Assembly (NCBI GenBank): GCA_018806915.1
Contig: JAGKQI010000045.1
Coordinates: forward strand, 1,302,001-1,366,000
Direction: 5' to 3'
DNA from: Phytophthora colocasiae
Taxonomy: Eukaryota; Oomycota; Peronosporomycetes; Peronosporales; Peronosporaceae
Length of the DNA stretch: 64,000 nt
Position numbers and translations under genes: made by a program
The notes under the pieces: model-generated
The model's input: the letters and a program-made list of their open reading frames with translations, nothing else
Told to the model about the DNA's origin: nothing
Database searches by the model: none
Part shown: piece by piece, positions 36,530 to 47,961 of the stretch
Position numbering within the stretch: the stretch's first letter is position 1
How the letters are laid out: each line of letters opens with the position of its first letter

Positions 36530-38774
36530 ATGGCAAGAATACGAAAGAGCCCCGCCACCAGGCAGTCAGTGATCTCGGATGCAATCCGCAACGTGGATTT
36601 CAAGCATCTCTGGCGGCAGCTACGAGCCGCCGGTTGGACATCGAAACGGCCATCGGGACTTTCAAACGAGTGGTCGTATTCCTCGCCTAATGGCGAATCA
36701 TTTGTCGGTACTGTTCACTATTCTCTAATTATCAGCTCAAAAATACTAATATGTTATGGTGAAGGGGAAGATGCTGTCGTCGGATTCGCACTCGAATCAG
36801 GACTCTCAGTGGATAGCAGCGAAGCGCACCAGACTGAGGATAGTGACGAAGGGTCCAACGAGCCGGATACTGAGGCCAATACGATGACAGCCTCCCAGAT
36901 TGACACCACGATCATGTTATCTGCGAACACTATCGACCACATCTTTGACGCAGACGCTGAGGTGGCCGTAGATCCATCGCCACAAGAGGTCGCTGATCCA
37001 GAGAGTAGTGGTGCTGACGCTGTTGAGGAAGGTGACGAAGCCGAGGACAATATTGCCGTGGCGGTGAACGACGTGAATGGTGACAGAGATGAGGTCACCA
37101 ATGCACTGTGGGTAAATGCAAGCGATGTGAACGTGGTGCACGATGACAATCATTCGGATGAGTACGAGTCAATTGGTTCCAGTGGCAGTGACGCTAGTGA
37201 TAATAGCGGCGACGAGGGTATCGTGCGTCGCGAGTACCCAAGCGACGCAGACGAACTAGACGACGATGTGGCCGGTATGGATGACGCGTTCATTCAGTCG
37301 CTAGGGGGAAGTCTAGCTTTAGACGCTATTGACATGAATGCACTTCGGCAGTTCTCATGGAGCCCATCGTCGTCGGAGTTCGAGCCTTCACATGCCGACT
37401 ACCCCCAGTTATCAACCGATATTGCCACACCGATACCGGAATTGCAAGACGCAGCCGATTCACCTCTTCATCTTCTATTCTACTTTGTACCGAAGTCATT
37501 GTGGGTGCGTATTACGAAGGAGACCAAACGCTACAAGAAACAAACTGCGCATACAAGAGCACAGCGAATAAGAACAAAGCAGTTGAAGCGCGGCGTAACA
37601 TCTCCCGAGCGAGTAAGGCAGATTGAGCGGCGGTTGCTAGCTGAGCCAAAGTATGCGGTCCACGAGGTGCTGCACGTTATGGGCTTACTCGTTGCTAGAA
37701 TGCTGAATCCAATGACCCGGCGATTTTCTCGGCATTGGGCAATGACTGAAGAAGGCGCGATTCCTGCTGGAAACTTTGGCAAGTTTATGGCGCGTAATCG
37801 CTGCACCTCTATTCTACGAGACCTACATTTCGTCGACAACGAAGCTCCACGTGTTCGAGACAAGCTCTGGAAGTTGAGACCTGTTGTAGATACGTTGCAA
37901 TCGCGCTTCTTGTCGGGATGGACGCTACCCAGTAAGTTCTCATTTGACGAAGGCGTTTTACCCGCTACCTCAAGACGAAACACAACACGTATGTTTATGC
38001 CTGACAAACCACGGCGTTACGGCACTAAACTCTTTATGGTGTGTGATTCAGAAACAGCGTACTGTCACCGGTAAGCTATTCATTCAACTGTAAGTCGTAA
38101 CTTTCGACTTTCTAACTGTGATCATGCACGATACGTTGTAACTTGCTGCTTATAGCTTTGAGGTATACATTGGTAAAAGGGAAGCTGCGGACACTGACAA
38201 ACAAGCGATGGACAGCAAGACCGGTGCAGCCGCTGTTGTGAGGAACATGAGTGTAGTTCTTGGAGACCGTCCTCAAGGATTCCGGCTCGTTGTGATCGAC
38301 CGCTTTTACTCATCGGTGGCTCTGGCTCTACAGCTTCTTGCTATGTCTATCTACGTTCTGGGCACTATCCAGATCAACCGAATCGGATACGACAAGAACA
38401 TTATTGAGAGACGCAAAACTCGGCCTCGTAGTGTCCAGCGTGGTTCGTTCGCATTCTCCCGCGCCGCCGCCGTCCCACTGATGGTCGCATGCCATTGGTG
38501 GGACCGCAAGCCAGTACACTATCTCGCTACGGGCCCAGCGATGTCTGAATCAAGTATAAACCGGAATATCAAGGGAACTGGTCCGTCTACAGTCAAATGC
38601 CCCAAGCTCGTTAGCGATTACCAACGCTGGATGGGCGGAGTTGATGTTCACGATCAACTCCGCCTCCAGTCTTACTCAATCCAGACAACTTTCCGGTTCC
38701 AGAAGTACTATAAGTCGTTGTTTATGGGCTTCTTGGATATGGCACTGGTCAATGCCTACATCACCCAATATTAA
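36530..38774 (+). CDS. piggyBac transposase (two exons)
   Basis: ATG at 36530. Exon 1 ends at 38070, the intron is 38071-38155 (GTAAGC...TATAG, 85 bp), and exon 2 runs to a TAA at 38772-38774. A conserved N-terminal block (RNVDFKHLWRQLRAAGWTS) precedes a long acidic region, then the DDE_Tnp_1_7 domain: RFSRHWAMTEEG; first Asp in FSFDEGVLPA; second Asp in RLVVIDRFYSS (family form is DNFFTS, so the Asn is Arg here); third Asp in MGGVDVHDQL. The intron itself holds another GTCGTAAC palindrome. The TAA comes right after NAYITQY, where related proteins continue, so the C-terminal zinc region is cut off. Confidence 0.88.
38094..38108. repeat. Palindrome copy inside the transposase intron
   Basis: GTCGTAACTTTCGAC, one base from the subterminal palindromes, lies within the 85-bp intron. 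Confidence 0.65.
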
Positions 38775-39332
38775 ACAGACCTGCCTGGTGAAGCGGCTCG
38801 TTCCAGCGACCGTGGAGATTGGTATCTCCTCCTACACAAGCAACTGCTCCAGCTCAAAGATGAAGACTTCTGTAGAGGTTCTCGTCCCGACACCTTCTCC
38901 AGCTACACGTTCTCGGAAGCGGCGACGCTTGGACGGCCACAGTCACGTTCAGTTCGATGATTGGGTTACGGTGTCTGGCGTTCAAAGCGCCGTCAGCGCT
39001 CGTGTAAGGTCTGCGCTCTTCTCCGTGGTGAGAGAAAGAAGTCCTTCCAAACTACCTACTACTGCGATGACTGCTCGCGTCCTGACGCAAAATGCTTTCT
39101 TTGCCCGAAAGCGCGTCGCATGTATGGAGGTGTGTCGAAGACCTGTTACCAAATTTGGCACGAGGACTTCGACAGTGGAGCCTCAATTCCAGAGTCGCTG
39201 GGCAAGAGGATAGTGCTGCGTCGCTCAGGTAAAGTAGGCTCGCGCAACCCCACTCGGCGTGAGCTGCTTCACAACTTGGACAATGAGGATCATGTCGGCG
39301 TTGATGAGGATGGGAAGGAAGCTACAGTGTAA
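38775..39332 (+). pseudogene. Former C-terminal region of piggyBac transposase with Cys-rich domain
   Basis: Same frame as exon 2, after the TAA at 38772. The translation looks natural (GDWYLLLHKQLLQLKDEDF) until a second in-frame TGA at 38958-38960, then a Cys-rich zinc-ribbon-like segment follows (CKVCALL...YYCDDCSRPDAKCFLCPKA...CYQIWHEDF). Such Cys-rich tails bind the transposon ends in piggyBac proteins. Two stops make inactivation likely; an unrecognised intron is less likely. Confidence 0.6.
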
Positions 39333-39498
39333 CCACGATAAATTGATTGCATTAGCACGACACGTTGATTTTGTTGATTCTGTTCAGTTTATGGGGCCTC
39401 ATCACTCTCTCTCTGATCGGAATCTGCACAACTAGCGCTGCCTGTCTGCTTCGTAAAGTAGTAAGTGGCATCGTTCTCGAAAAAATGGTCTGGGCAAA

Positions 39499-39625
39499 GT
39501 CGTAACTTTGACGACTTTGAGTCAACAAACCTTTGAGAAATTATGTGGCTCATCTCGTGCATGTTTTCGTGGAATGGCCACGACAATACAAATATCAATA
39601 CAATAAGAACGTCGTAACTTACGAC
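39499..39625. repeat. Right subterminal palindromes of piggyBac
   Basis: GTCGTAACTTTGACGAC (39499-39515) and GTCGTAACTTACGAC (39611-39625). They match the left-side copies. Confidence 0.75.
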
Positions 39626-39655
39626 GAAAAATTAGTGGTTCCTGCACGCGTTTTC

Positions 39656-39669
39656 TGGTAACGGAGGGG
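39656..39669 (-). repeat. piggyBac right terminal inverted repeat
   Basis: Exact reverse complement of 36248-36261, followed by TTAA. Confidence 0.9.
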
Positions 39670-39816
39670 TTAATGAAGATCTTGATACTTTCACCTTTGG
39701 ATCAACTTTCTTGAAAATACGTTTTTAAATATTTAAAAACACCTGGCAAAAAATAAGATCACATAAAAAATACAACAAACGTCAGCACCAACCAAAAGCT
39801 CATTTAGGTTTCCAGT

Positions 39817-42147
39817 ATGGGCAAGAAGAGCAAAAGCGGACGTAAGCGTAAAGCCGGCCACGTGGGCTTCCAGGCGGGCGAAATCGCCTTCATTGAGGAT
39901 GAAATGGCTGCACTAGCGGCTGAGTATGGTCTGGAGGTGGACGGGGACGTAGCCAATCACGTGCAGCAGCGCAAACAGAACAAGAAAACTAGGCGTCGTC
40001 AACTTCCAGCCAGCCGTATAGCTAATAATCGCTACTCCAACAGCAACTCAAACAGTATTAAGTTGCTGGATGTGAAAATCAAGCAGAATGAGCCGGAGGA
40101 CGCGGAAGATGCTCATAAGCTTGCACTTAAACGACTTGCAGCTGTACTACCGGATACCTGTGCTCTTCGAGCTTGTGGTGTGCCCGGGTGCTCTTGTGTC
40201 AATGGCTCGAGATCTCTTGGACTACAGGAGAGAGAAGATGATACAGTAAAGAGAGACCTGATCGAGAACACCCAATGTCAGAAATGCCAACATGGAGTCC
40301 TTCAACATGCAGTTGTTCTTCGAGAAGATGCTGATTCCGCTGCTGCATTGCCCAGTGGTGGACAGAGGCTATTGCAGACACTGTTCCAGATCATCCGATT
40401 GGGAAGAATTGGTGCAAGTATCTTTAAGAGTCGAGTGTGGACTAAATCCACCTTGGAACGACTGGAAGCTGTTCTTTTGCACCTCAAGAAACAATTCACA
40501 ACTGGAGGCACGCAGAATGGACAAAAATCAGCAGATGAATTGAAGCAAGAGATGCAGTTACTGACAGACTTACAGGCTCAGCTACGTAAGGCGCAACAGG
40601 CCGTTGGAGCAGCCTCTCGTGATGAATTGCCGATTTCATTGGCGTGTGCTTTCGATCAGATGTACTTCCAGACGTATTATGCTGCTCTTGTGCTATATGG
40701 ACGTGCGTGTGGAGCTGTGCCATCACCAGAGACGTACTTGAAGGAGCTTGAACGCTTTACACCCGAGAGTACGTCACAGTTGGAAGCATTCCTGAACCGT
40801 GAGCTGTCGGAATCGGATCGATTGGTTAAATCACTGGCACTTCCAGTTGCAACTTCGACTTCACAAGATGAAATCGCACGGGAGCGTCAACGTGCACAGC
40901 AACAAGAAGCTGCAAACCCACTGCTGACCATTTACCACGCACGACTACGTGAGGGAGTGCGATTATTTTACGAAGAAGGAGTGGGCATGGATGGAGAGAT
41001 GGATGCTGTTCTCAATGCACCGAAGATGAGTGATCAAGACAAAAGAGTAAAGAGTACTAAGAAGAAGCCACAGAAGAAGCACTATCGTCGTGAGAAGAAA
41101 AACGGTCGAAGTGAAGCGGATGGGGCTCCCTCGACTTTGGTGGAGATGCCGAGCTATCCACTTCTTGCCCAATGGCGTAGCAACTGCCGTGACTGGTGTT
41201 GCCATTTGTACGCGTACGCTACTCCAACGCAGGAAGCGCTGGATGTGATGGCAAAGCACGCTCCTATTGTCGAGGTGGGAGCTGGTACTGGTTACTGGAG
41301 TTCGCTGTTGCAACGTGCTGACGTTGATGTCGTAGCTTACGACAAGGCCCCACCAAGTGCTGAGAGCGTGGAGGGCAATGCTTATCACGGCCACGTCCCA
41401 GCGTTCTGCTCCGTTGGCCGTGGAGGGCCTGAAGTACTCAGTCAGGAGGATATGGCTGGACGCAGTCTGTTCCTGTGTTATCCTCCACCAGGTGATGCCA
41501 TGGCTGTGCGCAGTATTCAGTTGTTCCAGGGTGATGTGGTTCTACACGTTGGTGAATGGCAGGGTGATACGGGTGACAGCCGCTTCGAAAGCGAACTGCA
41601 GCGCCGTTTTGTGCTGGAGCAGGAGATTTCGCTGCCGAACTGGGGTAACTCCGCTTATGGACTGACAGTATGGCGTCGCAAAACAAAAGAAGCTGAGTCT
41701 GTCGCTTGGCGTGCCATGAGCTGCTTCCACTGCGACAAATCGCTAGCCGACGCCGCCGACGAGGGCGATTCACTGCGTCGTTGCGTCATCTGCAAAACCA
41801 ACGTGTACTGTTCTCCCACTTGTGTGCAGCGAGACGCTGTCGGCCATGCTGCAGAACACGCCGCGCGTCTGGTTTTTCTTGAAGAACCTACCTCCGACGT
41901 GGCGTACGACCACATCTTTGAGAACGAAGCGTACTATCGCGAACTCAAGGAGCTCAACCTGGACGATACTGTTGTAGCTGTGAAAAGCAACTGGAATTCC
42001 CTGACAAAGGACGATTCTGATGCTCAAGAGGATTCCAACGGGGAAAGTCAAGATGATGATGATGCGGATGAATCCGACTCGGAATCTGAACAGCAACCCG
42101 CCAAATCTACCAAGAAGGCAGCGTTCGCCTTCAACTTTAGCGCTTAG
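39817..42147 (+). CDS. SAM-dependent methyltransferase-like protein with MYND-type zinc finger
   Basis: 776 residues from an ATG at 39817, single exon. The N-terminus is basic (MGKKSKSGRKRK). A Cys-rich patch occurs at about residues 115-160 (CALRACGVPGCSC...CQKCQHG). A long helical region follows. At about 485-500 the motif IVEVGAGTGYWSSLLQ is the SAM-binding motif I of class I methyltransferases, with the acidic YDKAPPS at the end of the next strand. A MYND-like finger follows at about 635-680 (CFHCDKSL...CVICKTNVYCSPTC...H...H). The acidic tail ends in AFAFNFSA. The substrate is unknown. The sequence GCTCATTTAGGTTTCC at 39797-39812 resembles the oomycete Inr/FPR promoter and would leave a very short leader. 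Confidence 0.75.
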   Translation: MGKKSKSGRKRKAGHVGFQAGEIAFIEDEMAALAAEYGLEVDGDVANHVQQRKQNKKTRRRQLPASRIANNRYSNSNSNSIKLLDVKIKQNEPEDAEDAHKLALKRLAAVLPDTCALRACGVPGCSCVNGSRSLGLQEREDDTVKRDLIENTQCQKCQHGVLQHAVVLREDADSAAALPSGGQRLLQTLFQIIRLGRIGASIFKSRVWTKSTLERLEAVLLHLKKQFTTGGTQNGQKSADELKQEMQLLTDLQAQLRKAQQAVGAASRDELPISLACAFDQMYFQTYYAALVLYGRACGAVPSPETYLKELERFTPESTSQLEAFLNRELSESDRLVKSLALPVATSTSQDEIARERQRAQQQEAANPLLTIYHARLREGVRLFYEEGVGMDGEMDAVLNAPKMSDQDKRVKSTKKKPQKKHYRREKKNGRSEADGAPSTLVEMPSYPLLAQWRSNCRDWCCHLYAYATPTQEALDVMAKHAPIVEVGAGTGYWSSLLQRADVDVVAYDKAPPSAESVEGNAYHGHVPAFCSVGRGGPEVLSQEDMAGRSLFLCYPPPGDAMAVRSIQLFQGDVVLHVGEWQGDTGDSRFESELQRRFVLEQEISLPNWGNSAYGLTVWRRKTKEAESVAWRAMSCFHCDKSLADAADEGDSLRRCVICKTNVYCSPTCVQRDAVGHAAEHAARLVFLEEPTSDVAYDHIFENEAYYRELKELNLDDTVVAVKSNWNSLTKDDSDAQEDSNGESQDDDDADESDSESEQQPAKSTKKAAFAFNFSA

Positions 42148-42337
42148 AAAATATTTTCCCCACATGCCAGCTGATGGACTCATACACGTACGCTTAATAC
42201 CGCCTGACAAGCAGCACCATGATAAAAAGAAGCGTTAATTGAAAAAGAAAAGATTCGCTGAGGCGCACAAGCGAATGAACTCAAGCACTAGACGATACTC
42301 GCAAAATGCACCGTACTCAAGGCAACAGCGTCATGTG

Positions 42338-44466
42338 CTACAGCATCAACCAATTGACCGCCTTGTGTGTTCCTGGAGGACACAGCATCTCGTCTTGGGC
42401 GTCTAACCACTGTTTACTGCCGTCCACATCCACTTGAATCCGAAGACTACCGTCCACCTCGCACGCTTCACAAGCACTAACGATAGCATTGCGCCATTCG
42501 GGATATCTCTTTGTCACAACACGCCGGCCGACCATCACGGGGTCTCCGATTTTGAAGGCGCGCCAGTCCCGCACCTTAGTGTGCAGTGGGGCGATTCGGT
42601 CAGAAGTGAGTTTAATCCACTCGTCCCACTTCGATGTCCAGCCACGGTAATGGATCTTCACCAGAGTCGAAGTCACATTAACCACGCGAGACTCGTACCT
42701 ATAAAATAACAATAAGAACACGACAGTTAGACAACAGAAGACTTCCGTTCTACGACATCCAGATGAATAGACCACTCCCACCAAACATTATCTGTGTCTC
42801 GAGCATCAATTAGTTGGCCAGTTTGGAGTTGATAGCGCCAAGCGTCCTCATCACAATTAGTTGCATCCTCCTGGTCGTCCAGTATTTCAATTGTCGTTGT
42901 AGAAATCTGATTGACCAAGGGTGTTCCAACATCTAGCTGAGGCTGCACACCGCTGCTCCCTGCAGTGTACTCAATCCCAGCACTCATTCCACCCGAATCG
43001 CTTTCCTCAGAAATAGTAGCGTCACTTTCTACAACGGCACCGTCGGTTTGGCAGAAATCCCTTGCAGTGATAGCATCTTCATCGCTACCTTCCGAGTCGT
43101 CATCACTGTCAACCACACACCATTCGTCACCGTCTGCATCACTACCCGCTAATTGCAGTGCATCCACTGCTTCTTGGACAGACCCTACTGCATCTACAGG
43201 GTCCTCCTGTCGAGTTGGCGAGGTTGGTAGTTCCTCAGGCCGGTGGAAGTAGTCATCCAGTAAGGATTGATGCACACGAAATGCTGCATTCATCTCCCCG
43301 CCAGCATTAACTGCTTTGTGCGTTCCTTTTTGGCAAAGGAGCTCGTCCTGTGCATCCACCCATTTCTTTTTACCATCAACTTCCACCTCAATTTGAAGCG
43401 ACCCATCCTCAACATCACAAGCAGTCACACGAGCCTCTCTCCACTCCGGGTACCGCTTCCCAGGCACTTCAGCACCAACCAAAATCTCGTCGCCAACTTG
43501 GAAGTCTCGCCAGTTTGATACTTCTGTGTGCAATGGCGCTAGACGCGTCGAAGTTCGACGCACCCACTCGTCCCACTTGGACGTCCAGCCGCGGTAGTGT
43601 ACTTTCACGTATACAGGACCGACATCCACGATCCGAGATTCGTACCAGTGTCGATCAGTGTCCAAAGCGTCCACCAACTGACCGATCTGGAGCTCGAAAC
43701 GCCACGCATTCTCCTGAATGTCACTATAGAACCTCCCATAACGCCAGTCTGTGCATTCTCCTGACGTAAACTGCGTCTCCAGTAGTAACTGGTTACATTG
43801 GCTTTCATCTGGAAGATCAAACTGAGACGTCAACTTCAACATGGCGGAATTAGAGCTTCCCAACACCGCAATCTCCCCATTATTTCCTGCAAATTGGTAT
43901 GTTTCAGGATCTGTAGCTTGTAGTGGCACCCACTTCCCCTCTACATGTTCACACACTTGGAACTCCTCACTAATGTCCTCTCTGTTCACATCAGGGAAGA
44001 TTTCACGCAGTTTTGGCTGCAACAGCACCATTTCCTGTATCATTTTTAGCAGGTTTTGCTTCGAGCAGGTTCTGTCTGCAGTCGCCAGCAGCAGCTTTTG
44101 ATTATCGTCCAGTAGCTCCATTGGCGTCTCCAGTTCATCGTGCCACACCAACAACTTCAATACAAGACCGCACTGCAATTTCTGATTCGAATCTGACTCT
44201 GGTTCAACATGGATGTCTGATTCGTGGTCCAAAATCTGATTCTGTGACGTTTCAAGACCGCGCTGTTTCTTCTCGGGAGAGCTCTTACTGGGGGAATAAA
44301 GCTGCGGTTCTGTGGCGATGGGCTCGCGACTGCTGTCAGCACTGCCCACGACGAGCCAATCGCTGTCGCAGGACGGTTCAAAGGGCTTCTTGGCCATTTG
44401 CTTCCCTGAATCCGAGGAGCTTCGTGAATGGACGGACGTTGAACTTCTCGATGGACTCGTTGCCAT
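42338..44466 (-). CDS. Protein with two Tudor-knot/chromo-barrel-like domains (two exons)
   Basis: ATG at 44464-44466. Exon 1 runs to 42782, the intron is 42699-42781 (GTGGGA...TTATAG, 83 bp), and exon 2 is 42338-42698. The splice restores WYESRVVNV, matching the first domain. Two copies of the same 100-residue unit are present: (W)YESRIVDV...VKVHYRGWTSKWDEWVRR...RLAPLHT...KRYPEWREARV...WVDAQDELLC, at about 268-375 and at the C-terminus. The V-H-Y-x-G-W-x-x-x-W-D-E-W core is the Tudor-knot/chromo-barrel signature found in proteins that read chromatin or other methylated tails. The N-terminal 250 residues, and the acidic linker between the domains, are not recognised. The repeat suggests an internal duplication. 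Confidence 0.75.
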
Positions 44467-44972
44467 GTGTGACCAACATCAACTTGGTGTTTACACATTA
44501 ATTAGTGTATACCACATCATCATTATTCACAGCATTCTCATTCTTTTCTGCCTGATTTTTCACTCGCAGTTGCAACTTGCAGTCGCAAAGCGAAGAGTGT
44601 TGACATTTCTACTGCATCTCAAAGTGAAAGGCCGTTCGTAAATCGTAATCGAAGCGATTATCAAGTAATCCCTGAAATTCATCAACATGTCATCCAAAAT
44701 TGATCCACAACCCGAATGCAGCACATGTTAGAGCTCTCATTGCAGCATCTGCATGGAGATCTCCTGTGTCACACAGGCTGTGTTACTTCAATTGCTAGCA
44801 TACGGCATAAAAAGCGCCTTGGCGTCGGTTCGTTTGACGTTGTCGCGGGTCGCTTTCCAATTGGTCAAAGCAAACGATCTGTAAAAAAATTATGTAGCCA
44901 CACCACCTTTTCCACAAACGTGTTTACCGACCAATTGTCATTGTGCTCCAGTCCGAAGAAGACGCTTCTGTG
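44467..44972. other. Divergent intergenic region
   Basis: 506 bp between the divergently transcribed Tudor-knot and GST genes. It must hold both promoters. I see no gene. Confidence 0.5.
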
Positions 44973-46012
44973 ATGACGCCGCCACAGGTGACGATCGAGT
45001 GCGACCCGAACCGCCTGGTGGCCAGTGAAGAAGAAATGCTGCGTCTGGCCCCGCAGCCACATGAACGTGTCGTATACTGGGGCTCTGGAAGTCCACAAGG
45101 TACGAATTAGCAGTGCTCGAACTCTTGAGATGCCTCTGTTTTTAACCTTAAATTTGTGCAGCTTGGCGTATCCTGATTGCTCTGGAAGAGAAGAAATTGC
45201 CGTATCGCAGTGTCTGCGTGAGTTTCTCGAGTGGAGTTCTCAAGTCTGCCTTCTTCCGTGCTCTTAACCCGCGTATGAGAATTCCTGTGCTTGTGGAGCC
45301 GGTAGAGTTGCCGCCACGCAGTGATAATGGCAAGAAAGAAGAACCATTGGACCCGAAGAGCAAAGTGGCAGAGGCTGCTATGGGTATTTCACGACTTATG
45401 ACGCAGACCACATCACAATACCGCACGATTGTCTACGAGTCGGGGGCGATTCTAGAGTATCTTGAGAAAAAATACCCGGAAGCACCTTGTATGCCCGAGT
45501 CACCGGCTCTATATGCAGTGGCGCAGTCTCGACTTCATGAAGCCAATGAGATTTTGTCGGTGGTGGGAGATTTGGTCGTGTATCTGCGTCGATTTCCCCA
45601 GGAGAAGCGCAATCCAGCCATTGTCAATGCTAAATGGGCGTCGGTGGAGAACGAATTGAGCTTGTGGGAGTCATACCTTGATGGACACCAGTTCCTAGTT
45701 GACCCGGAAGTACCATATCTCTGTGATTTCACGCTGTTTACCAATGTTGCCTACGCTGTGCGGTGTGGACTGCAGCTTGATGGACTCTACCCGCGGTTGG
45801 CCATGTTCTACGTGAGGTTGTGTGCGCGTGCGTCGATCGAATCTACCTGGCCGCCACACTGGAGAACAACTTTCGGCTCCAAAGTTCTCACCAAGACATG
45901 TTGTTACTGTGGCGGCAGAGCTGATCAGCCCTGCGTGTGTAAACAGCGGCCGTTGGCGCCTCCGAACATGGTGCCGCCACCTCCAGTTCGCACGACTCAA
46001 CAACCATCGTGA
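44973..46012 (+). CDS. Glutathione S-transferase-like protein (two exons)
   Basis: ATG at 44973; exon 1 ends 45099, the intron is 45100-45161 (GTACGA...TGTGCAG, 62 bp), and exon 2 runs to 46012. The splice gives the N-terminal thioredoxin-fold start VVYWGSGSPQAWRILIALEEKKLPY, in which a Ser of GSGSP is the likely glutathione-activating residue. ALNPRMRIPVLV and VYESGAILEYLEKKYP are the conserved cis-Pro and ESxAI glutathione-binding motifs. The C-terminal helical domain has the usual DFTLF Asp. A Cys-rich CCYCGGRADQPCVCK and a Pro-rich tail are unusual additions. Role: conjugation of glutathione to electrophiles in the cytosol; substrate unknown. Confidence 0.85.
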
Positions 46013-46209
46013 TAAACTACCGTAGGACAAACTGCCATCGAATCCAATGCGTTATCTACGAACCATGCAAGAACGTACATGCGTGCTGAACCACCAGTAG
46101 TCAAAACTGGATAAGTCATTTGGATTGGCTCAACACCCTTAACATTGCTCATCATACCTTCTCCATGACCACTGTGCTATTTTACTTACCAGAACTGACT
46201 GACCCACAG

Positions 46210-47961
46210 TCATAGCAACCCCAACTTTCGCAGGAAAAGCTGAGCTCGACGCAATGTCAACTCTTTCTCCTTTTCAGTGTTGACAACATCGCACTCTGCC
46301 ATCGTCTCACGCTCAGGGAAGCTCCATACGCTCTCCATTTGCTCATAAACTTCCCACGTCGCATCCGATATATCGTTCTTGCGGGCAAGCATTCGTCCTT
46401 TGGTGATCTCGCGATCGCACTCACACATGATGACAGCAAATAACGCTCCTTCCGTACGAGCAGCAGCAATAAATCTCTGCCTTTGAATGGGATCACGAAA
46501 GGTGGCATCAACCACCACACGCTCTCCTTTGCGTAAATGCTTGACAGATAGCTTCAAAATCTCGTTGTACGTGCGCTGAGTCATTTCTGCAGAGTACAAC
46601 CCCTCTTCAAAGCTCCCTTCACCCTTGACGGCACTATCTTCGCTGTTATCCTGTTGATCTGCCAGTTCTTTCCGAATTGCGTCCGAGCGCAGCCAAATCA
46701 AAGTGTTGTCACTTTCTGCTAGCATTTTCGCCAAATTTGATTTACCGCTTGCTGGTAGACCCCCAACAAGGATCAGAGCTGGTCGCTGGGCAGGAGGACT
46801 CAAGAGTTCCAGAGCTACCAGCCAATAGCATTGAGCATGCTGAGTTTCCTCTGCGCGACGTGCTGCTGATAAGGTAGGATCCATGACACGAAACCCACAC
46901 ACCTTAGCTCGAACCACCGCACGATACGCGGCGTAGAATGTGAATAAATCTTCGTTTTCTGGAGAATTTTGCACTGCTTTGATGAGATATTGCTGCTTTA
47001 AAAAGCGAGCGAGATCGGGACGACCCTTACGCCAGATGTCCATCGACAGAAATGCCACATCAGAAAGCGGATCTCCGAAGCGGAACTGCTCATTGAACTC
47101 AATGCAGTCTAGAATCACATAGCGCCTCTCCTCAGGCAACCAATAGACATGTTCCAGACGAAGATCTCCATGAGAATCGCAGATATATCCGTTTTCCACT
47201 CGCTCTTCGAAAGTTTGCTTCAGTTTTTTTAACCAAGCGTACGAGAGTTCCTTCACTCGACGATAAACCGGCTCGCTCACTGTCATCCCCGTGTGTGACG
47301 CTGTCTGATGGAAATTTTCGTCGATATTACGGCGAATCACTCGTTCTCTCCCAAAAGCATCAATGGTAGGCCCTCGTCGCGCATCAGTATGAAAATCGAC
47401 GAGTTTCTCCGCCACTTGGTCCAGCATTTTCTCCGTTAACCCCTCGTGGTTCATGTGGTGCAGCAGCGTACAATCGTCTGGTAGACGTACCATGTGCACT
47501 GCCCACTCGATAATCTCTCCAAACTGGTCGTTAAGCCACCAGTCCAAGTTGTCGCTCTTCTCCGGCGTCCAGAAGTCGTCACAGCGCACAGAAATCTGCC
47601 TCGTATCTCTCTTCATGGACACTGGCACGACACCCATATACACATCCGGCGCCAGCCTCTTATTGAGTTGAACCTCAGCGAAACAGGCCTGGAAGCGCTT
47701 ATACAGTGTCGAGAAGTCCGCAAAGCCGAAATCTACCTGTTTCTTCACTTTATACACACGTTCAGGCAGTAAAAATACCATGGACATGTGCGTGTGTATA
47801 ACGCGCAGTTGATCGCTGTTGCGAGCGTTAGGGAACGCCATTCGCTCCTCTCCATCGCTCCTAAACACATACGTCATCGGGTCTTTCAGTGCTCGCTCTA
47901 GTTCCTTCTGAGGGACCTCCAAGGGCGGCGCTTGCTTGTGCTTCGGACGTCGAGGCTCCAT
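46210..47961 (-). CDS. Aminoglycoside-phosphotransferase-like / P-loop ATPase fusion, bacterial-like
   Basis: The ATG is at 47959-47961; a GTG further upstream is not needed. The N-terminal half is an APH/choline-kinase-like fold: VYKVKKQVDFGF (nucleotide-binding Lys), CDSHGDLRLEHVYW (catalytic Brenner motif HGDLxxxH, about residues 262-276), and ILDCIEFNEQFRFGDPLSDVAFL (metal-binding Asp). The C-terminal half is a P-loop kinase: GLPASGKSN Walker A at about 400, then VVDATFRDPIQRQRF. This two-domain order is the bacterial family often annotated as bifunctional aminoglycoside phosphotransferase/ATP-binding protein; its true substrate is not established. No intron is visible. An origin by transfer from bacteria is plausible. 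It is divergent from WASHC2, 147 bp apart. Confidence 0.82.
   Translation of the reverse strand: MEPRRPKHKQAPPLEVPQKELERALKDPMTYVFRSDGEERMAFPNARNSDQLRVIHTHMSMVFLLPERVYKVKKQVDFGFADFSTLYKRFQACFAEVQLNKRLAPDVYMGVVPVSMKRDTRQISVRCDDFWTPEKSDNLDWWLNDQFGEIIEWAVHMVRLPDDCTLLHHMNHEGLTEKMLDQVAEKLVDFHTDARRGPTIDAFGRERVIRRNIDENFHQTASHTGMTVSEPVYRRVKELSYAWLKKLKQTFEERVENGYICDSHGDLRLEHVYWLPEERRYVILDCIEFNEQFRFGDPLSDVAFLSMDIWRKGRPDLARFLKQQYLIKAVQNSPENEDLFTFYAAYRAVVRAKVCGFRVMDPTLSAARRAEETQHAQCYWLVALELLSPPAQRPALILVGGLPASGKSNLAKMLAESDNTLIWLRSDAIRKELADQQDNSEDSAVKGEGSFEEGLYSAEMTQRTYNEILKLSVKHLRKGERVVVDATFRDPIQRQRFIAAARTEGALFAVIMCECDREITKGRMLARKNDISDATWEVYEQMESVWSFPERETMAECDVVNTEKEKELTLRRAQLFLRKLGLL

Larger units (their letters stand above)
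36248..39669 (+). mobile_element. piggyBac DNA transposon, 3.4 kb
   Basis: It is flanked by TTAA on both sides (36244-36247 and 39670-39673) and has 14-bp perfect terminal inverted repeats CCCCTCCGTTACCA. The transposase has one spliced intron. Subterminal copies of a GTCGTAAnTTACGAC palindrome lie near both ends. In-frame stops separate the C-terminal Cys-rich region, so this copy may be defective. Confidence 0.93.
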
